Positions 37,233-46,918 of a stretch of DNA of 64,000 nucleotides are shown in pieces. Every line of letters starts with the position of its first letter. Within the stretch, counting starts at the first letter, position 1. The notes below the pieces were generated by a model. The model was not told where the DNA came from, made no database searches, and saw only the letters and a list, made by a program, of their open reading frames with translations. Both the position numbers and the translations under genes were made by a program. The DNA is from an uncultured Pontibacter sp. (GTDB taxonomy: Bacteria; Bacteroidota; Bacteroidia; Cytophagales; Hymenobacteraceae): assembly GCA_947499125.1 (NCBI GenBank), contig CANMMP010000001.1:248001-312000 (forward strand), given 5' to 3'.

Positions 37233-39692
37233 CTATAGTTTAAAGTGAACGGAGGCTTTCACGCCAAACCTGTTTGTATCCGGGTCCTGGAGGTGTGTGA
37301 GGCGGTGCACGAAGTGTATGCGCAGGAACTTGAAGATATTATCTACACCATAGCCAAGTTCAATGTAAGGCGAATTACCCAGTGTTTTGGGAGGAGTCTG
37401 TAGCGTTCCTTCTATACCGTACTCAGGTATAAGATCGAGGTTTTGCTGGCTGAGCGAGCCGTATAGTATATCGCCGGCAGCAAACAGGCGCCATTTAAGC
37501 TTACGCACCAAAGGCAGGCTGTTCATAAACAATCCTTCGAAATGCTGCTCATACGACAAGGAGGCATAACTATCGCTGGCAAACTCAAACGACTTCATTA
37601 AACTATAAGTTGACTTTGAGTAGAAAGGCGTTTCGTTACCAAGGTGCACTTCCAAGAGCGGGTAAGGAACAGCTGAAAATATCCTGCCTGCCTGCAACTC
37701 ATAAATGGCCGTGCCCAACATACCTGTTCGTACTTTCTGCTTTATACCTGCATCCAGGCGCTGGTAATTTACAGTAGAATTCAGCACGCCATCCACGCCT
37801 AATGTATAGCGCAACGAAAGTACAGGCCAGCGGCCTTTGCCCAGGCTGAAGCGGTCGTTGCCATTCTCAACAAAAACCTCTTTACGGGCTATTTGCAAGG
37901 CATAACTAACAGCAGATGTGGTCAGGTCTTTGGCAACTTCCTGCCCCTGGCCGGTATAGTAGGCAAAATCGTATTGTGGCAAATAAGTACGGTTGCTGAA
38001 GGTAATGCGCTGGGTAACTCCCCTGAAAAGGTCGGTCTGCAGGTAAGCGTTAGCCTCTTTAAGAAAAATTGGCCGGTTTAACTTGCCAAAGCGCGAAGAA
38101 GCCATAAATAATTTTGTAGCCACCAGTTTATCGGCGATCAGGCCGAGTTGCTGCAGGTCTTCTTCGTAACTTATACCTACTTCAGTCCAGCGGTCGCGGT
38201 TAATGATGTGGCGAACCTGGGCGCGGTATTTAAGGTCCTCATCCCGGAAGCCATAAGCCGCAAAACCGCTTACCTCCCACTTTTTACTGAAATTGATATT
38301 GGTCTTGGCGCCTAATTGTACTCTGTGCCCTTCTACATCATTATAAGCATAGGCGTAAGGCAACGGACCTATACTTATTTTACCTACCTTCTTAAACCCG
38401 CTTACCAGCATGGTCATAATTTCGGTATAGCGTTTTATTTTCGGCACATTGTTCAGCGAGTCTATCTGGGCGTAAACCTGCCGGTCAGCTATACTTAGTG
38501 TGTCGTGGCGGTGCTGTTTCCAGAAGTCCGGGGATGTGGTTTCCTGTTTGCTGATGTAATCGGTCGGTTTATCAAAAAAGGCTTCGTCGAAGGAGTTATT
38601 TACCTGTATGTTTCGGGCAGATACCATCACGCGTGCCAAAATGTTAGGCAATGCTTTCGATAGTTTCGCGACATGCATCGTTATATCGGTGCGCACAGGC
38701 AACCAGGCCCCTTCAGTAGTTTGCGCAGATTCCTGTTGCAAGCTGATGCCATCAACATAATTTATGTTCGCTGATTTTGCTACCGTAACATCGATCTTCC
38801 GCAACGCATACTCGCCTTTCGTGATCCAGATGTGGCCATTAAATGCAAGATCCTGTGGGCGCTTCGGTGTGATCTTTAACTTATAACACAGGTCATTTCC
38901 TACATAAAGACTGTCTTGCAGGTCATAGTAATAATACAATTTCCAGCTATCGGCCAGCGGGCTTACAAAATTCTTGTTCAGGATAGGCACCCAGTTCTGG
39001 TAAAAGTTATGGTTTTTGTAAGATACGCCGAGCAATTCAGCAAAAATATCGGTATCTGGCAGGCCAACCCCAGCTACTTTACTCCCTTTCACCATTTCCT
39101 TTGTCCGGTCCGGATCCTTGTTGTAATAAAAATCAGACAGCGTTTCGGCCATAAAGAACGGGTATAGCTTACGGCCTTTATAGTTTTCTGACAAACTATC
39201 CGCTAGTGGCTGCACGATGGTATCCTGCTTGCCGGGTAAATTTTCTACACTTAACTGGGTTATACTATAGGCTTCGTACTGGTAAGCCTGTAGGCGGCTT
39301 TTGTCGTTGCGTTCTTTGTGCGCCATCACCTGTCGCATCACCTTAAAAGCTGGGTTTTCGCCTGGTTTTACAACTATTTCGTTCAGGCTAAATGAGTTAG
39401 GTTGCAGTTTAAAATTTATTACCTGCTTAGGCTGGCCTTTCCGGATGGCTATACTTTGTGTTTTATACCCGATAAAAGAAGCAGTTATGGAATCGGCTGG
39501 TTGACTGATGCGAAAGCTATATTTGCCCTGTTCGTTTGTAGGCCCACCTGTACCGGCTGCTTTCACATAAACACTCACAAAAGGTAAAGCTTCACCGGTT
39601 TCAGAATCGGTAATGGTGCCAGATAGTAGCTGTTGTGCCTGAAGTTGTACAACAGAACATAAAAAGAGAAGTATGGTAAATATTCGCTGCAA
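37233..39692 (-). CDS. DUF5686 outer-membrane protein with carboxypeptidase-like domain
   Basis: About 819 residues. After a signal peptide (TILLFLCSVVQLQAQ) comes a carboxypeptidase-regulatory-like beta-sandwich (GTITDSETGEALPFVSVYVK to ASFIGYKTQSI). A DUF5686 region with EIVVKPGENPAFKVMRQVMAHKERND follows, then a long barrel-like C-terminus ending in FGVKASVHFKL. There is no ATG at the 5' end; the frame opens at TTG 39776 and I take TTG at 39692, which leaves a compact signal peptide. The function of the family is unknown; it is an outer-membrane protein of Bacteroidota. It is convergent with the glycosylase gene, which ends only 7 bp away. Confidence 0.8.
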   Translation of the reverse strand: MQRIFTILLFLCSVVQLQAQQLLSGTITDSETGEALPFVSVYVKAAGTGGPTNEQGKYSFRISQPADSITASFIGYKTQSIAIRKGQPKQVINFKLQPNSFSLNEIVVKPGENPAFKVMRQVMAHKERNDKSRLQAYQYEAYSITQLSVENLPGKQDTIVQPLADSLSENYKGRKLYPFFMAETLSDFYYNKDPDRTKEMVKGSKVAGVGLPDTDIFAELLGVSYKNHNFYQNWVPILNKNFVSPLADSWKLYYYYDLQDSLYVGNDLCYKLKITPKRPQDLAFNGHIWITKGEYALRKIDVTVAKSANINYVDGISLQQESAQTTEGAWLPVRTDITMHVAKLSKALPNILARVMVSARNIQVNNSFDEAFFDKPTDYISKQETTSPDFWKQHRHDTLSIADRQVYAQIDSLNNVPKIKRYTEIMTMLVSGFKKVGKISIGPLPYAYAYNDVEGHRVQLGAKTNINFSKKWEVSGFAAYGFRDEDLKYRAQVRHIINRDRWTEVGISYEEDLQQLGLIADKLVATKLFMASSRFGKLNRPIFLKEANAYLQTDLFRGVTQRITFSNRTYLPQYDFAYYTGQGQEVAKDLTTSAVSYALQIARKEVFVENGNDRFSLGKGRWPVLSLRYTLGVDGVLNSTVNYQRLDAGIKQKVRTGMLGTAIYELQAGRIFSAVPYPLLEVHLGNETPFYSKSTYSLMKSFEFASDSYASLSYEQHFEGLFMNSLPLVRKLKWRLFAAGDILYGSLSQQNLDLIPEYGIEGTLQTPPKTLGNSPYIELGYGVDNIFKFLRIHFVHRLTHLQDPDTNRFGVKASVHFKL

Positions 39693-39932
39693 AAGGTGCT
39701 TAAGTATAGCTTGTAGCTTAAAAATAATATAATAATATATAAGTAACAGTATATACTTACATTTTCTTATCCACAATCGATCTATCTGAATAATATTCTT
39801 TCATTGGCACATCATTATTTAATTATAATAGTTATAAAAAATAGAAGAATTATTAAACTTATTAATAACACTGAACGTAATGCTAAAAATAGACAACACC
39901 CAACTTCCAATCACCCTAAAATTATACTTTAT

Positions 39933-41078
39933 ATGCTGTTACAGAGCCCTAATTTCAGCTTAAAGATAAAGTTGCTGTCCTTGCTGGCCATGCTGATGGT
40001 TGTGTATGTACATGCCTATACTTTCGAGGAGCATAGCTACCTGGGTGTTTTGTACTCAGAGAAGTCTTACAATTCCTTTATACAGGATTTTATTTCGCAG
40101 GGAGTTACCCGTGTGGCAGTGCCGATTTTCTTTATAATCTCAGGCTTTCTCTTCTTTGTCAACTATAGTTTTAACTCAGCAACTATACTTTCAAAGTATA
40201 AAAAACGTGTCCGGTCGCTGTTGCTTCCTTACCTGTTGTGGTCGGGTTTAGGTATAGTGGCGTTTTATATATTTCAGCTTTTACCACAGGTAAGGCCTTT
40301 TTTTGGAGACCACCTGATCGACACTAAATCAACAGCTGAATTGTTGGATATATTTCTTCTGAACCCCATCCCCTACCAGTTATGGTTTATAAAGGACCTG
40401 CTTGTCCTGACGCTTATTTCACCGCTAGTATGGTTAATGGTTAAGCACCTGCGCGAAGCGTTTCTGTTGGTACTGTTTGCAGCCTGGCTTGTCGATCTAC
40501 AGACCTTCATTTTTACGCCGGAATCAGTTCTATACTTTTCGATGGGTTGTTATTTAAGTATAAAGCAGAAGCTGCTTATAACTACGCCGCATCCTAAACA
40601 AACCGCAATTACATTATTTACCTGGCTTGGGCTTATACTTTTCAAAACGGAGCTCAACTACCTGTCACTGTCCGACGAACTGACAAGTATGCTGGTTCAT
40701 AAAGCCGCAATAGTAGCGGGCATTTATGCTATGTGGCAATTCATTAATTATGTAACAGATCATTTCACGGCTACCTGTCAGAAGATCACGAACCTTACAG
40801 TGTCTTCTTTCTTTATATATGCTTTCCATGAGCCGCTGCTAACTATACTTAAGAAAGGCTTGGTGTATATGTTCGAGATCAGGACAGATTTTACGACATT
40901 ATTAGTTTACTTACTCGCTCCGGTTTTAAGTATACTAATCGCTGTTTTAGTGGCCGGTTTACTGCGTCGTAATGTGCCAGCCCTGTTTGGTATGTTAACA
41001 GGTTACCGCGACGTAAATCACGCTACAAAACCGATTCCTCAGCAAAGACCTGTACCGTCGCTACAGGAAGCAGCCTAA
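39933..41078 (+). CDS. Acyltransferase family 3 membrane protein
   Basis: About 381 residues with roughly ten membrane helices, matching the acyltransferase-3 (OafA/YrhL-like) fold. The N-terminal segment LLSLLAMLMVVYVHAYTF holds the conserved His, and VAVPIFFIISGFLFF is typical. Such enzymes O-acetylate or otherwise acylate surface glycans. The frame can be read from 39804, but that extension is poorly structured, and MLLQSPNF at 39933 starts the conserved domain. No glycan gene cluster is adjacent, so the acceptor is unknown. Confidence 0.85.
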   Translation: MLLQSPNFSLKIKLLSLLAMLMVVYVHAYTFEEHSYLGVLYSEKSYNSFIQDFISQGVTRVAVPIFFIISGFLFFVNYSFNSATILSKYKKRVRSLLLPYLLWSGLGIVAFYIFQLLPQVRPFFGDHLIDTKSTAELLDIFLLNPIPYQLWFIKDLLVLTLISPLVWLMVKHLREAFLLVLFAAWLVDLQTFIFTPESVLYFSMGCYLSIKQKLLITTPHPKQTAITLFTWLGLILFKTELNYLSLSDELTSMLVHKAAIVAGIYAMWQFINYVTDHFTATCQKITNLTVSSFFIYAFHEPLLTILKKGLVYMFEIRTDFTTLLVYLLAPVLSILIAVLVAGLLRRNVPALFGMLTGYRDVNHATKPIPQQRPVPSLQEAA

Positions 41079-41117
41079 ACTATAAAAGCAACGTGGTGGC
41101 GTTGCTTTTATAGTTTA
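41076..41117 (+). terminator. Terminator starting at the acyltransferase stop codon
   Basis: A perfect 18-bp stem (41076-41093 with 41100-41117) starts with the TAA stop itself and contains the AACTATA heptamer in each arm. The plus and minus genes converge here, so it may serve both. Confidence 0.85.
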
Positions 41118-41131
41118 TGTATATGTATAAC

Positions 41132-42007
41132 TTACTGGCCTTTACCACGCATCTGCTTTTCCATTGCATCCCACATTTCCTGCGGAATCATATCGAAGCT
41201 GTTAAACTCGCCTGCTCCGTAAAGCCATTCACCACCATCTATGGTTACCACCTCGCCATTCACAAATCCTGCGAAATCAGAAACCAGGTAAGCTGCCAGG
41301 TTAGCCAACTCCTGGTGCTCACCAAAACGGCCAACCGGTATGCGTTTTACAGGGTCCAGTTTGTCGGCCAGCTGCTTCGGGAACAAGCGCGTCCAGGCGC
41401 CCTCTGTCGGGAAAGGCCCCGGTGCGATAGCATTGGAACGGATGCCATATTTTGCCCATTCCGAAGCCAGCGAACGTGTTAGAGCCAGCACACCAGCCTT
41501 AGCACAAGATGATGGCACCACATAACCAGAACCCGTCCAGGCATAAGTTGTAACAATATTCAAAATAACAGCTTCCTGCTTCTGCTCAATCCAGTGCTTG
41601 CCTAAAGCAAGCGTACAGTTATAAGTACCTTTCAACACGATATCCGTAATTACATCAAAAGCTTTATGGCTCAGGCGCTCGGTCGGGCTTACAAAGTTGC
41701 CGGCAGCATTATTCACCAGCACATCTACCCTACCAAATTTATCGAGCGTAGCCTGCAGCATACTTTCGATTTCGTTATACTTTCGTACGTCGCATGCTAT
41801 GGGCAAAACTGTACCGCCGGTCTCTTCTTCCAGTTCGCGGGCAGCCTGCTCCAGCACGTCCATTTTGCGGCTACAGATAGTAACGTTAGCGCCCAGTTCC
41901 AGGAAATACTTAACCATAGAACGGCCAAGGCCTGTGCCACCGCCTGTAACTATAATCGATTTTCCTTTCAGAGAGCCTTCTTTCAGCATTGGTTCTGCCT
42001 TTATCAT
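41132..42007 (-). CDS. SDR-family oxidoreductase, 2,4-dienoyl-CoA reductase-like
   Basis: A 291-residue short-chain dehydrogenase. The NAD(P) motif is IIVTGGGTGLGRSM, NNAAGN lies near residue 100, and there is a catalytic Ser/Tyr-Lys region (VPSSCAKAGVLALTRSLASEWA). The usual YxxxK Tyr appears as Ser-Cys-Ala-Lys, which is seen in the peroxisomal-type 2,4-dienoyl-CoA reductase subgroup where Tyr is replaced. The likely reaction is NADPH-dependent reduction of 2,4-dienoyl-CoA in unsaturated fatty-acid oxidation. Start at the first ATG; MLKEGSLKG is an alternative. Single gene. Confidence 0.85.
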   Translation of the reverse strand: MIKAEPMLKEGSLKGKSIIVTGGGTGLGRSMVKYFLELGANVTICSRKMDVLEQAARELEEETGGTVLPIACDVRKYNEIESMLQATLDKFGRVDVLVNNAAGNFVSPTERLSHKAFDVITDIVLKGTYNCTLALGKHWIEQKQEAVILNIVTTYAWTGSGYVVPSSCAKAGVLALTRSLASEWAKYGIRSNAIAPGPFPTEGAWTRLFPKQLADKLDPVKRIPVGRFGEHQELANLAAYLVSDFAGFVNGEVVTIDGGEWLYGAGEFNSFDMIPQEMWDAMEKQMRGKGQ

Positions 42008-42124
42008 ATTTTTTCGTTTTATGTTAGCTTAGATTCGTATAAGAGCTGCATGTTTGCTTAAATATAAGAAACCATGTAGTTAAATTTATAAAAGACTGAT
42101 GTTTTATACTTATTACTGCCACTC

Positions 42125-42529
42125 ATGAACGAGCAAGAATTAGAAAAAACACTTAAACCATACTACGACGGCCTGATGATGCGCAGCGAAACCGACAGTC
42201 CGTTCGAATTTTATTTCTTTGATAATTCTCAGAACCTGCCGCTAAATGCCGATACGGTTGCTTCGCTGGCAGGTAAATCAACGGGTAACGAGATCAAAAT
42301 CGAGTCGCTGGATTACTTTTTCAGGAACATGGTGCGCCTTTTCCCGGGCGATGGAGAAGACAGGCAACAGGAAGTAGTGAAGTTTAAGAAACTGCAGCAA
42401 AAACTACAGGAAACGCTAACGGAGATACAGGTTTTTAAAGCGGATGAGATAAGTATAACTGCATACATTTTAGGTAAAACAAAATCCGGCGATTTTGCCG
42501 GCCTGAGAACCATAGTTGTAGAAACCTGA
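42125..42529 (+). CDS. Nuclease A inhibitor (NuiA)-like protein
   Basis: A 134-residue acidic protein resembling Anabaena NuiA, the inhibitor of the non-specific nuclease NucA. Matching stretches are the start (LMMRSETDSPFEFYFF), a middle DYFFRNMV and the closing AYILGKTKSGDFAGLRTIVVET. Length is the same as NuiA. No nuclease gene is adjacent, and the gene is flanked by unrelated enzymes. Some family members bind other partners, so the assignment is to family rather than function. Confidence 0.72.
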   Translation: MNEQELEKTLKPYYDGLMMRSETDSPFEFYFFDNSQNLPLNADTVASLAGKSTGNEIKIESLDYFFRNMVRLFPGDGEDRQQEVVKFKKLQQKLQETLTEIQVFKADEISITAYILGKTKSGDFAGLRTIVVET

Positions 42530-42627
42530 AATAGGAAAATACGGCAAACTATAGATTCGGATGCTTTTAAAGTATAAGCTATCTACTACCTATCGTTGAC
42601 TAATCAGAACATGCATAGGTAAAGGCA

Positions 42628-44082
42628 TCAAAAGTGATCCCGGAGCAGTTTATCTGCAGCAATAATTCCGCTCAGGCAAACTCCGGGTATGCCTTGCCCC
42701 GGGTAAACGGTATCTCCGCAAACGTAAGCACCTTTGTGGTCCAGGCGTGCATCTTTCATTTGCCAGGGCTTTATTTGTTTGTATTGCGGATAACCTCCTA
42801 CTGCTCCAAATGCCCGTTTGGTCCAGAACTGCCATGCCCCCGGCGTAGCCGACTGGTAACTTATAATATCCTCAGGTTGTATTAAACTGGCTTTAGCTAA
42901 ACTGTCAAGTATAGCTTTCTCTATCTCGGCCTTATCCTTTACATACGTGTTGGCCGGGTCCTGAATGTGCGTGCTGATACCGGCTACCTGCTCTCCTTCT
43001 TTAGCACGAGTGTTATCAGCATTGTGGCTAAAACTGATAAAGATGCTTTTACTGTTGATGATGGGCAGACCTTGTGGCAAATGCACCTGATGATGAAGTA
43101 TAGTTCGGGGTTGTTTGTTCAGCACCAAACTCATGGTGAAGGCGCCGTTCAGTTTTTCTGATGACAACACATATTTTTGCAATCGCCTGCTCAGCTTTTC
43201 ATCCTCAAACAGCGCTACCGTATTGTTTAAGGGTATGCCGCTTACTATAAACCTTGAAGTATAAGTTCCTTTATTTGTAGCGATAGTATAGCCTTTGGGA
43301 ATTGGTTTTATACTTGTAACTTCCTGCCCATACTTTATACTTGCGCCTTTTTCACGGCAATAATCCACTACAGGCTGCACTAGGTTTATCAGGCCGCCAT
43401 CAACATAATAATTCCCGAACAAAGTATAGCACAGTGCTGTTGCCCCAAACAACACATTTACTTCCTGTATATAGTTTTGTGCGGTAATCAGTAACTGCTC
43501 GTTCACAAAATCCACAAACAGCTGGTTGTCCAGTAGTTTATACTTGCGCAACAGGTCTTCGATGGTTGTAAAAGCGGCAGGCAACAACGTCAACTGCCAC
43601 GGCCTAAAAGAACCGGCTGCCTGTAACAGATCACCTGCTGAGGAAAATGGAAACGTACGCTGCCGCAACGATACCTGCCAGACCTGTTTGCTAATGCGAT
43701 AACAATGCTCCCAGAACTTTCGCTGGTTGTAGGTTCCAAATACACGTTCAGCTTCTGCTATCCATTCTTCCAGGTGCTGGTAACGCGTAACTATAGCTCC
43801 GTTTGGTAAATGCACCTGCATGGGTTTATCCAGTTTGCGCAAGCCTGGTATTTCTATTCCGGTTTCGTTTAGCAGGTAATGCAGCGGCATGTGCTCGTCT
43901 AAGCCAACAAGCGTAGTAGCGCCTGTCTCGAACCGATGTCCTTTTCGTTTATAAGATGTAGCACAACCTCCCGGATATTTAGCCTGCTCCAGCACACAAA
44001 CGTTTAGCCCGTGCTTGCTCAGCAAAGCTGCCGACGTAAGCGAACCAAAGCCAGAACCAATAACGATAACATCGTAGTGCAT
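42628..44082 (-). CDS. Phytoene-desaturase-like FAD-dependent oxidoreductase
   Basis: 484 residues. The N-terminal FAD dinucleotide motif is YDVIVIGSGFGSLTSAALLSKHG, followed by PGGCATSYKRKGHRFETGA, typical of the CrtI/CrtD/retinol-saturase family. The C-terminal FAD-binding segment is YVCGDTVYPGQGIPGVCLSG. It probably acts on carotenoid or retinoid-like isoprenoids in the membrane, fitting a pigmented Bacteroidota. No phytoene synthase or other crt gene is in the window, so the substrate is uncertain. Full length. Confidence 0.85.
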   Translation of the reverse strand: MHYDVIVIGSGFGSLTSAALLSKHGLNVCVLEQAKYPGGCATSYKRKGHRFETGATTLVGLDEHMPLHYLLNETGIEIPGLRKLDKPMQVHLPNGAIVTRYQHLEEWIAEAERVFGTYNQRKFWEHCYRISKQVWQVSLRQRTFPFSSAGDLLQAAGSFRPWQLTLLPAAFTTIEDLLRKYKLLDNQLFVDFVNEQLLITAQNYIQEVNVLFGATALCYTLFGNYYVDGGLINLVQPVVDYCREKGASIKYGQEVTSIKPIPKGYTIATNKGTYTSRFIVSGIPLNNTVALFEDEKLSRRLQKYVLSSEKLNGAFTMSLVLNKQPRTILHHQVHLPQGLPIINSKSIFISFSHNADNTRAKEGEQVAGISTHIQDPANTYVKDKAEIEKAILDSLAKASLIQPEDIISYQSATPGAWQFWTKRAFGAVGGYPQYKQIKPWQMKDARLDHKGAYVCGDTVYPGQGIPGVCLSGIIAADKLLRDHF

Positions 44083-44140
44083 TTGTGTGTAATATTGCCC
44101 TCTGAAACTTTATGATTAAGTAAGAGTAACAGTACGCCGG

Positions 44141-44148
44141 TAGTTTTG
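44141..44148 (+). promoter_or_regulatory. Candidate -7 promoter element (TAGTTTTG)
   Basis: An exact TAnnTTTG match lies 22 bp upstream of the epimerase-like start codon at 44171. Confidence 0.45.
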
Positions 44149-44170
44149 TTACTACTTTAAACTATAAACC

Positions 44171-44998
44171 ATGCACGAAAAAGCGGATATCAGTATTTTA
44201 GGTTGCGGATGGCTTGGCTTGCCCCTGGCCGAAGAATTGGTGAACAGTGGCCTGCACGTAAAAGGCTCAACCACCTCTCCTGCCAAACTCGAATTACTTG
44301 AAGAAAAAGGCATTATTCCCTATCTCATTAACCTTCAAGCCGGCGAGACAGATGAATCAGCCCTGGCTGACTTCCTGGATACAGATGTGCTTGTACTTAA
44401 TATTCCGCCTAAGTTACGTGCTGATGGTGGCGAGGCTTATCTGCTGCAAATGAAAGCGCTCCTGAAAGCTATGCTCAACTCGCCTGTCCGGAAAGTGTTG
44501 TTTGCTTCTTCTACTTCTGTATACACAGACTTGAACCGCATCGTAACTGAAAACGATGATGTGCATACTCAACCCAAAGACCCGGGCTATACTTTATTAG
44601 AGGCTGAGAAGATGTTTAACGAGCGGGAAGAATGGCTGACAACTATAGTCAGGTTTGCCGGCCTTGCCGGGTCCGACAGGCAACCCGGCCGTTTTATGGC
44701 AGGCAAAACTGATTTGCCTGACGGCGATGCGCCTGTTAACCTGATACACCAGGAAGATTGCGTAACTATATTGAAGCGCATTATAAGCGAAGAGCGTTGG
44801 GAACAAGTATACAATGCCTGCTCGGACGAGCACCCGATGCGCAAACACTTTTACCCGGCGGCAGCCAAAGCGCTCGGCTTACAGCCTCCTTCTTTCAGCG
44901 AAATGGAAGACACGCACTTTAAGATCATCAGTAACCAGAAACTGAAAGAAGACCTGCCTTACGTTTTCCGTCACCCCGACCCTATGCGGTTCTTTTAG
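44171..44998 (+). CDS. SDR-like NAD(P)-dependent epimerase (YeeZ-type)
   Basis: A 275-residue Rossmann-fold protein. The nucleotide motif is ISILGCGWLGLPLAEELVNSG, followed by VLVLNIPPKLRADGG and SSTSVYTDL. It resembles YeeZ and other atypical extended SDRs whose substrates are unknown. The catalytic YxxxK is present as YTLLEAEK in DPGYTLLEAEKMF, in which Tyr and Lys are not in the classical spacing, so activity cannot be assumed. The downstream flavoprotein gene has its own promoter starting right at the stop codon. Confidence 0.78.
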   Translation: MHEKADISILGCGWLGLPLAEELVNSGLHVKGSTTSPAKLELLEEKGIIPYLINLQAGETDESALADFLDTDVLVLNIPPKLRADGGEAYLLQMKALLKAMLNSPVRKVLFASSTSVYTDLNRIVTENDDVHTQPKDPGYTLLEAEKMFNEREEWLTTIVRFAGLAGSDRQPGRFMAGKTDLPDGDAPVNLIHQEDCVTILKRIISEERWEQVYNACSDEHPMRKHFYPAAAKALGLQPPSFSEMEDTHFKIISNQKLKEDLPYVFRHPDPMRFF

Positions 44999-45006
44999 TA
45001 TCTTTG
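44999..45006 (+). promoter_or_regulatory. Candidate -7 promoter element (TATCTTTG)
   Basis: An exact TAnnTTTG match begins one base after the upstream stop codon, about 109 bp before the flavoprotein start. Confidence 0.5.
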
Positions 45007-45114
45007 TTTTTCTGATGGCTACATGGTTGCAGGATTAAAGTGTTCCAACCCGCCCTACAATACAGGTATGGTTATTTTCAAGCATCCGGTCATTTAAAAG
45101 TTTAGCAATTCTTT

Positions 45115-46344
45115 ATGAAGATAGTGGTAATTGGTGGCGGTGCTGCAGGCTTTTTCGGAGCTATAACGAGTGCACAATTCAACCCCAAAGCCGACGTTAT
45201 TATACTTGAAAAAACGAATAAGTTGTTAGCTAAAGTGCTGGTTTCAGGTGGTGGCCGTTGCAACGTAACACACAACTGTTTTTCCCCTGGTCCGCTGGCG
45301 CAGCATTACCCAAGAGGTGCCAAACAACTAAAAGAAGCCTTTAAAACATTTGGAGCCCTAGAAACTGTAAACTGGTTTGAGGAACGCGGAGTAAAGCTTA
45401 AAACTGAACAAGATGGCCGCATGTTCCCGGTAACTGACAGCTCGCAAACTATAGCCGACTGCCTTTTGCAACAGGCCCGCACACTTGGCGTAACTATAAA
45501 AACAGGCATCAGTGTAACACGCATTTCCCCACCTGATGATCACCAGCAACAGTTTATACTTCAATTAAACAACAACACACAACTATACGCCGACAAAGTA
45601 CTTGTTTGTACAGGTGGCAATCCTAAAACTACCGGCTACGACTGGCTACGCGAACTGGGCCACCCTATAGAAGAGCCGGTTCCTTCGTTGTTTACTTTTA
45701 ATGTACCGGGCAATCCGCTAAAAGAACTCATGGGTATTTCGGTGCCGCATGCACGGGTTAGAATTGCCGGGCAAAAGCTGGAATACGAAGGTCCTTTGCT
45801 GGTTACGCACTGGGGCTATAGCGGACCGGCTGTGCTAAAGCTCTCGGCATGGGGCGCCCGTATTTTCCACGACATCAACTATAACTTTACAGCTTTAATA
45901 GCCTGGGTAGCCAATTTTTCTGAAGAAGGTATGCGCGAAGCGTTGCAGCAATACCGACAGGCGCATCCTAAAAAAGTAGTTGCCTCTAACCCGCTTTTCG
46001 ATCTGCCACAACGCCTCTGGAAAGCACTGACAAACCTGGCTGAAATTAACCCGGAAATTAAATGGGCTGAGCTGCCTGCTAAAAACACAAATAAATTGCT
46101 GGAAGCGCTGCTACGGATGCCTGTAGATGTTAAAGGTAAAACCACATTCAAAGAAGAGTTTGTGACCTGTGGCGGCATAGATCTTATCCAGGTAAACATG
46201 AAGACCATGGAAAGCCGCCTCCACCCGGGCTTATACTTTGCCGGCGAGGTGTTAAACATTGACGGCATCACGGGAGGGTTCAATTTCCAGGCGGCCTGGA
46301 CGACCGGCTACCTGGCTGGCAAAGCGCTGACTCACAAAGTATAA
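45115..46344 (+). CDS. BaiN/HI0933-family NAD(P)/FAD-dependent oxidoreductase
   Basis: A 409-residue flavoprotein. The N-terminal FAD motif is IVVIGGGAAGFFGAITSA, with the family-specific SGGGRCNVTHNC. LVCTGGNPKTTGYDWL and the terminal GLYFAGEVLNIDGITGGFNFQ carry the second FAD contact. It belongs to the YhiN/HI0933 group, related to BaiN bile-acid reductase; the physiological substrate in this organism is unknown. Full length. Confidence 0.9.
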   Translation: MKIVVIGGGAAGFFGAITSAQFNPKADVIILEKTNKLLAKVLVSGGGRCNVTHNCFSPGPLAQHYPRGAKQLKEAFKTFGALETVNWFEERGVKLKTEQDGRMFPVTDSSQTIADCLLQQARTLGVTIKTGISVTRISPPDDHQQQFILQLNNNTQLYADKVLVCTGGNPKTTGYDWLRELGHPIEEPVPSLFTFNVPGNPLKELMGISVPHARVRIAGQKLEYEGPLLVTHWGYSGPAVLKLSAWGARIFHDINYNFTALIAWVANFSEEGMREALQQYRQAHPKKVVASNPLFDLPQRLWKALTNLAEINPEIKWAELPAKNTNKLLEALLRMPVDVKGKTTFKEEFVTCGGIDLIQVNMKTMESRLHPGLYFAGEVLNIDGITGGFNFQAAWTTGYLAGKALTHKV

Positions 46345-46414
46345 CCAGGCCATAGTAACCTTAAGGTGTTAATATGAGTAATATCGCATATATACAACTT
46401 AACCTTTAAAAACT

Positions 46415-46870
46415 ATGGAAATCAATAAAGAAGTATGGTCAACGGTACACCACCTCATAGAACGCTGCAAGGATGGTGCTAAAGGATATAAAACTGCTGC
46501 CCAGGACGTAGAAGATCAGGATCTGAAAGAACTGTTCCTGAAGTATGCGGTACAGCGCGACAGCATGATAACCGAACTACAGGCAGAGCTGCACAAAATG
46601 GGTAAGTCCGACGACGAGTCGAGCTCGCTGGAAGGCACCCTGCACCGTGTCTGGATTGATATTAAATCGGCGATCAGTTCGAAAGACAGAAAGCGTATAC
46701 TGGAAGAATGTGAGCGTGGTGAAGATTATGCCTTAAAAGCATTTGATGAAGCCCGCAATGCAGAACTGCCTGGTAACCTGAAGCAAATTGTAGAGCAGCA
46801 GTACCAGGATGTTAAAAACGCACACAATCACATAAGAGCATTACGCGACAAAGCCAGAGGTGAAGCGTAA
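46415..46870 (+). CDS. PA2169-family four-helix-bundle protein (DUF2383)
   Basis: A 151-residue helical protein with repeated charged heptads, beginning EVWSTVHHLIERCKDGAKGY. It matches the PA2169/DUF2383 family of ferritin-like four-helix bundles that often respond to stress. The His and Glu residues (HHLIE, ELQAELHK) could bind metal, but the pattern is not a clear ferritin site. It is cytosolic, with a hairpin terminator containing a UUCG loop after it. Confidence 0.85.
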   Translation: MEINKEVWSTVHHLIERCKDGAKGYKTAAQDVEDQDLKELFLKYAVQRDSMITELQAELHKMGKSDDESSSLEGTLHRVWIDIKSAISSKDRKRILEECERGEDYALKAFDEARNAELPGNLKQIVEQQYQDVKNAHNHIRALRDKARGEA

Positions 46871-46895
46871 CGTATATAAATAGGTAAACTATAAG

Positions 46896-46918
46896 AAGGG
46901 GCTTCGGCCCCTTTTTTA
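46896..46918 (+). terminator. Terminator with UUCG tetraloop
   Basis: Stem AAGGGGC / GCCCCTT with loop TTCG, followed by a T run. It ends the PA2169-family gene. Confidence 0.88.
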
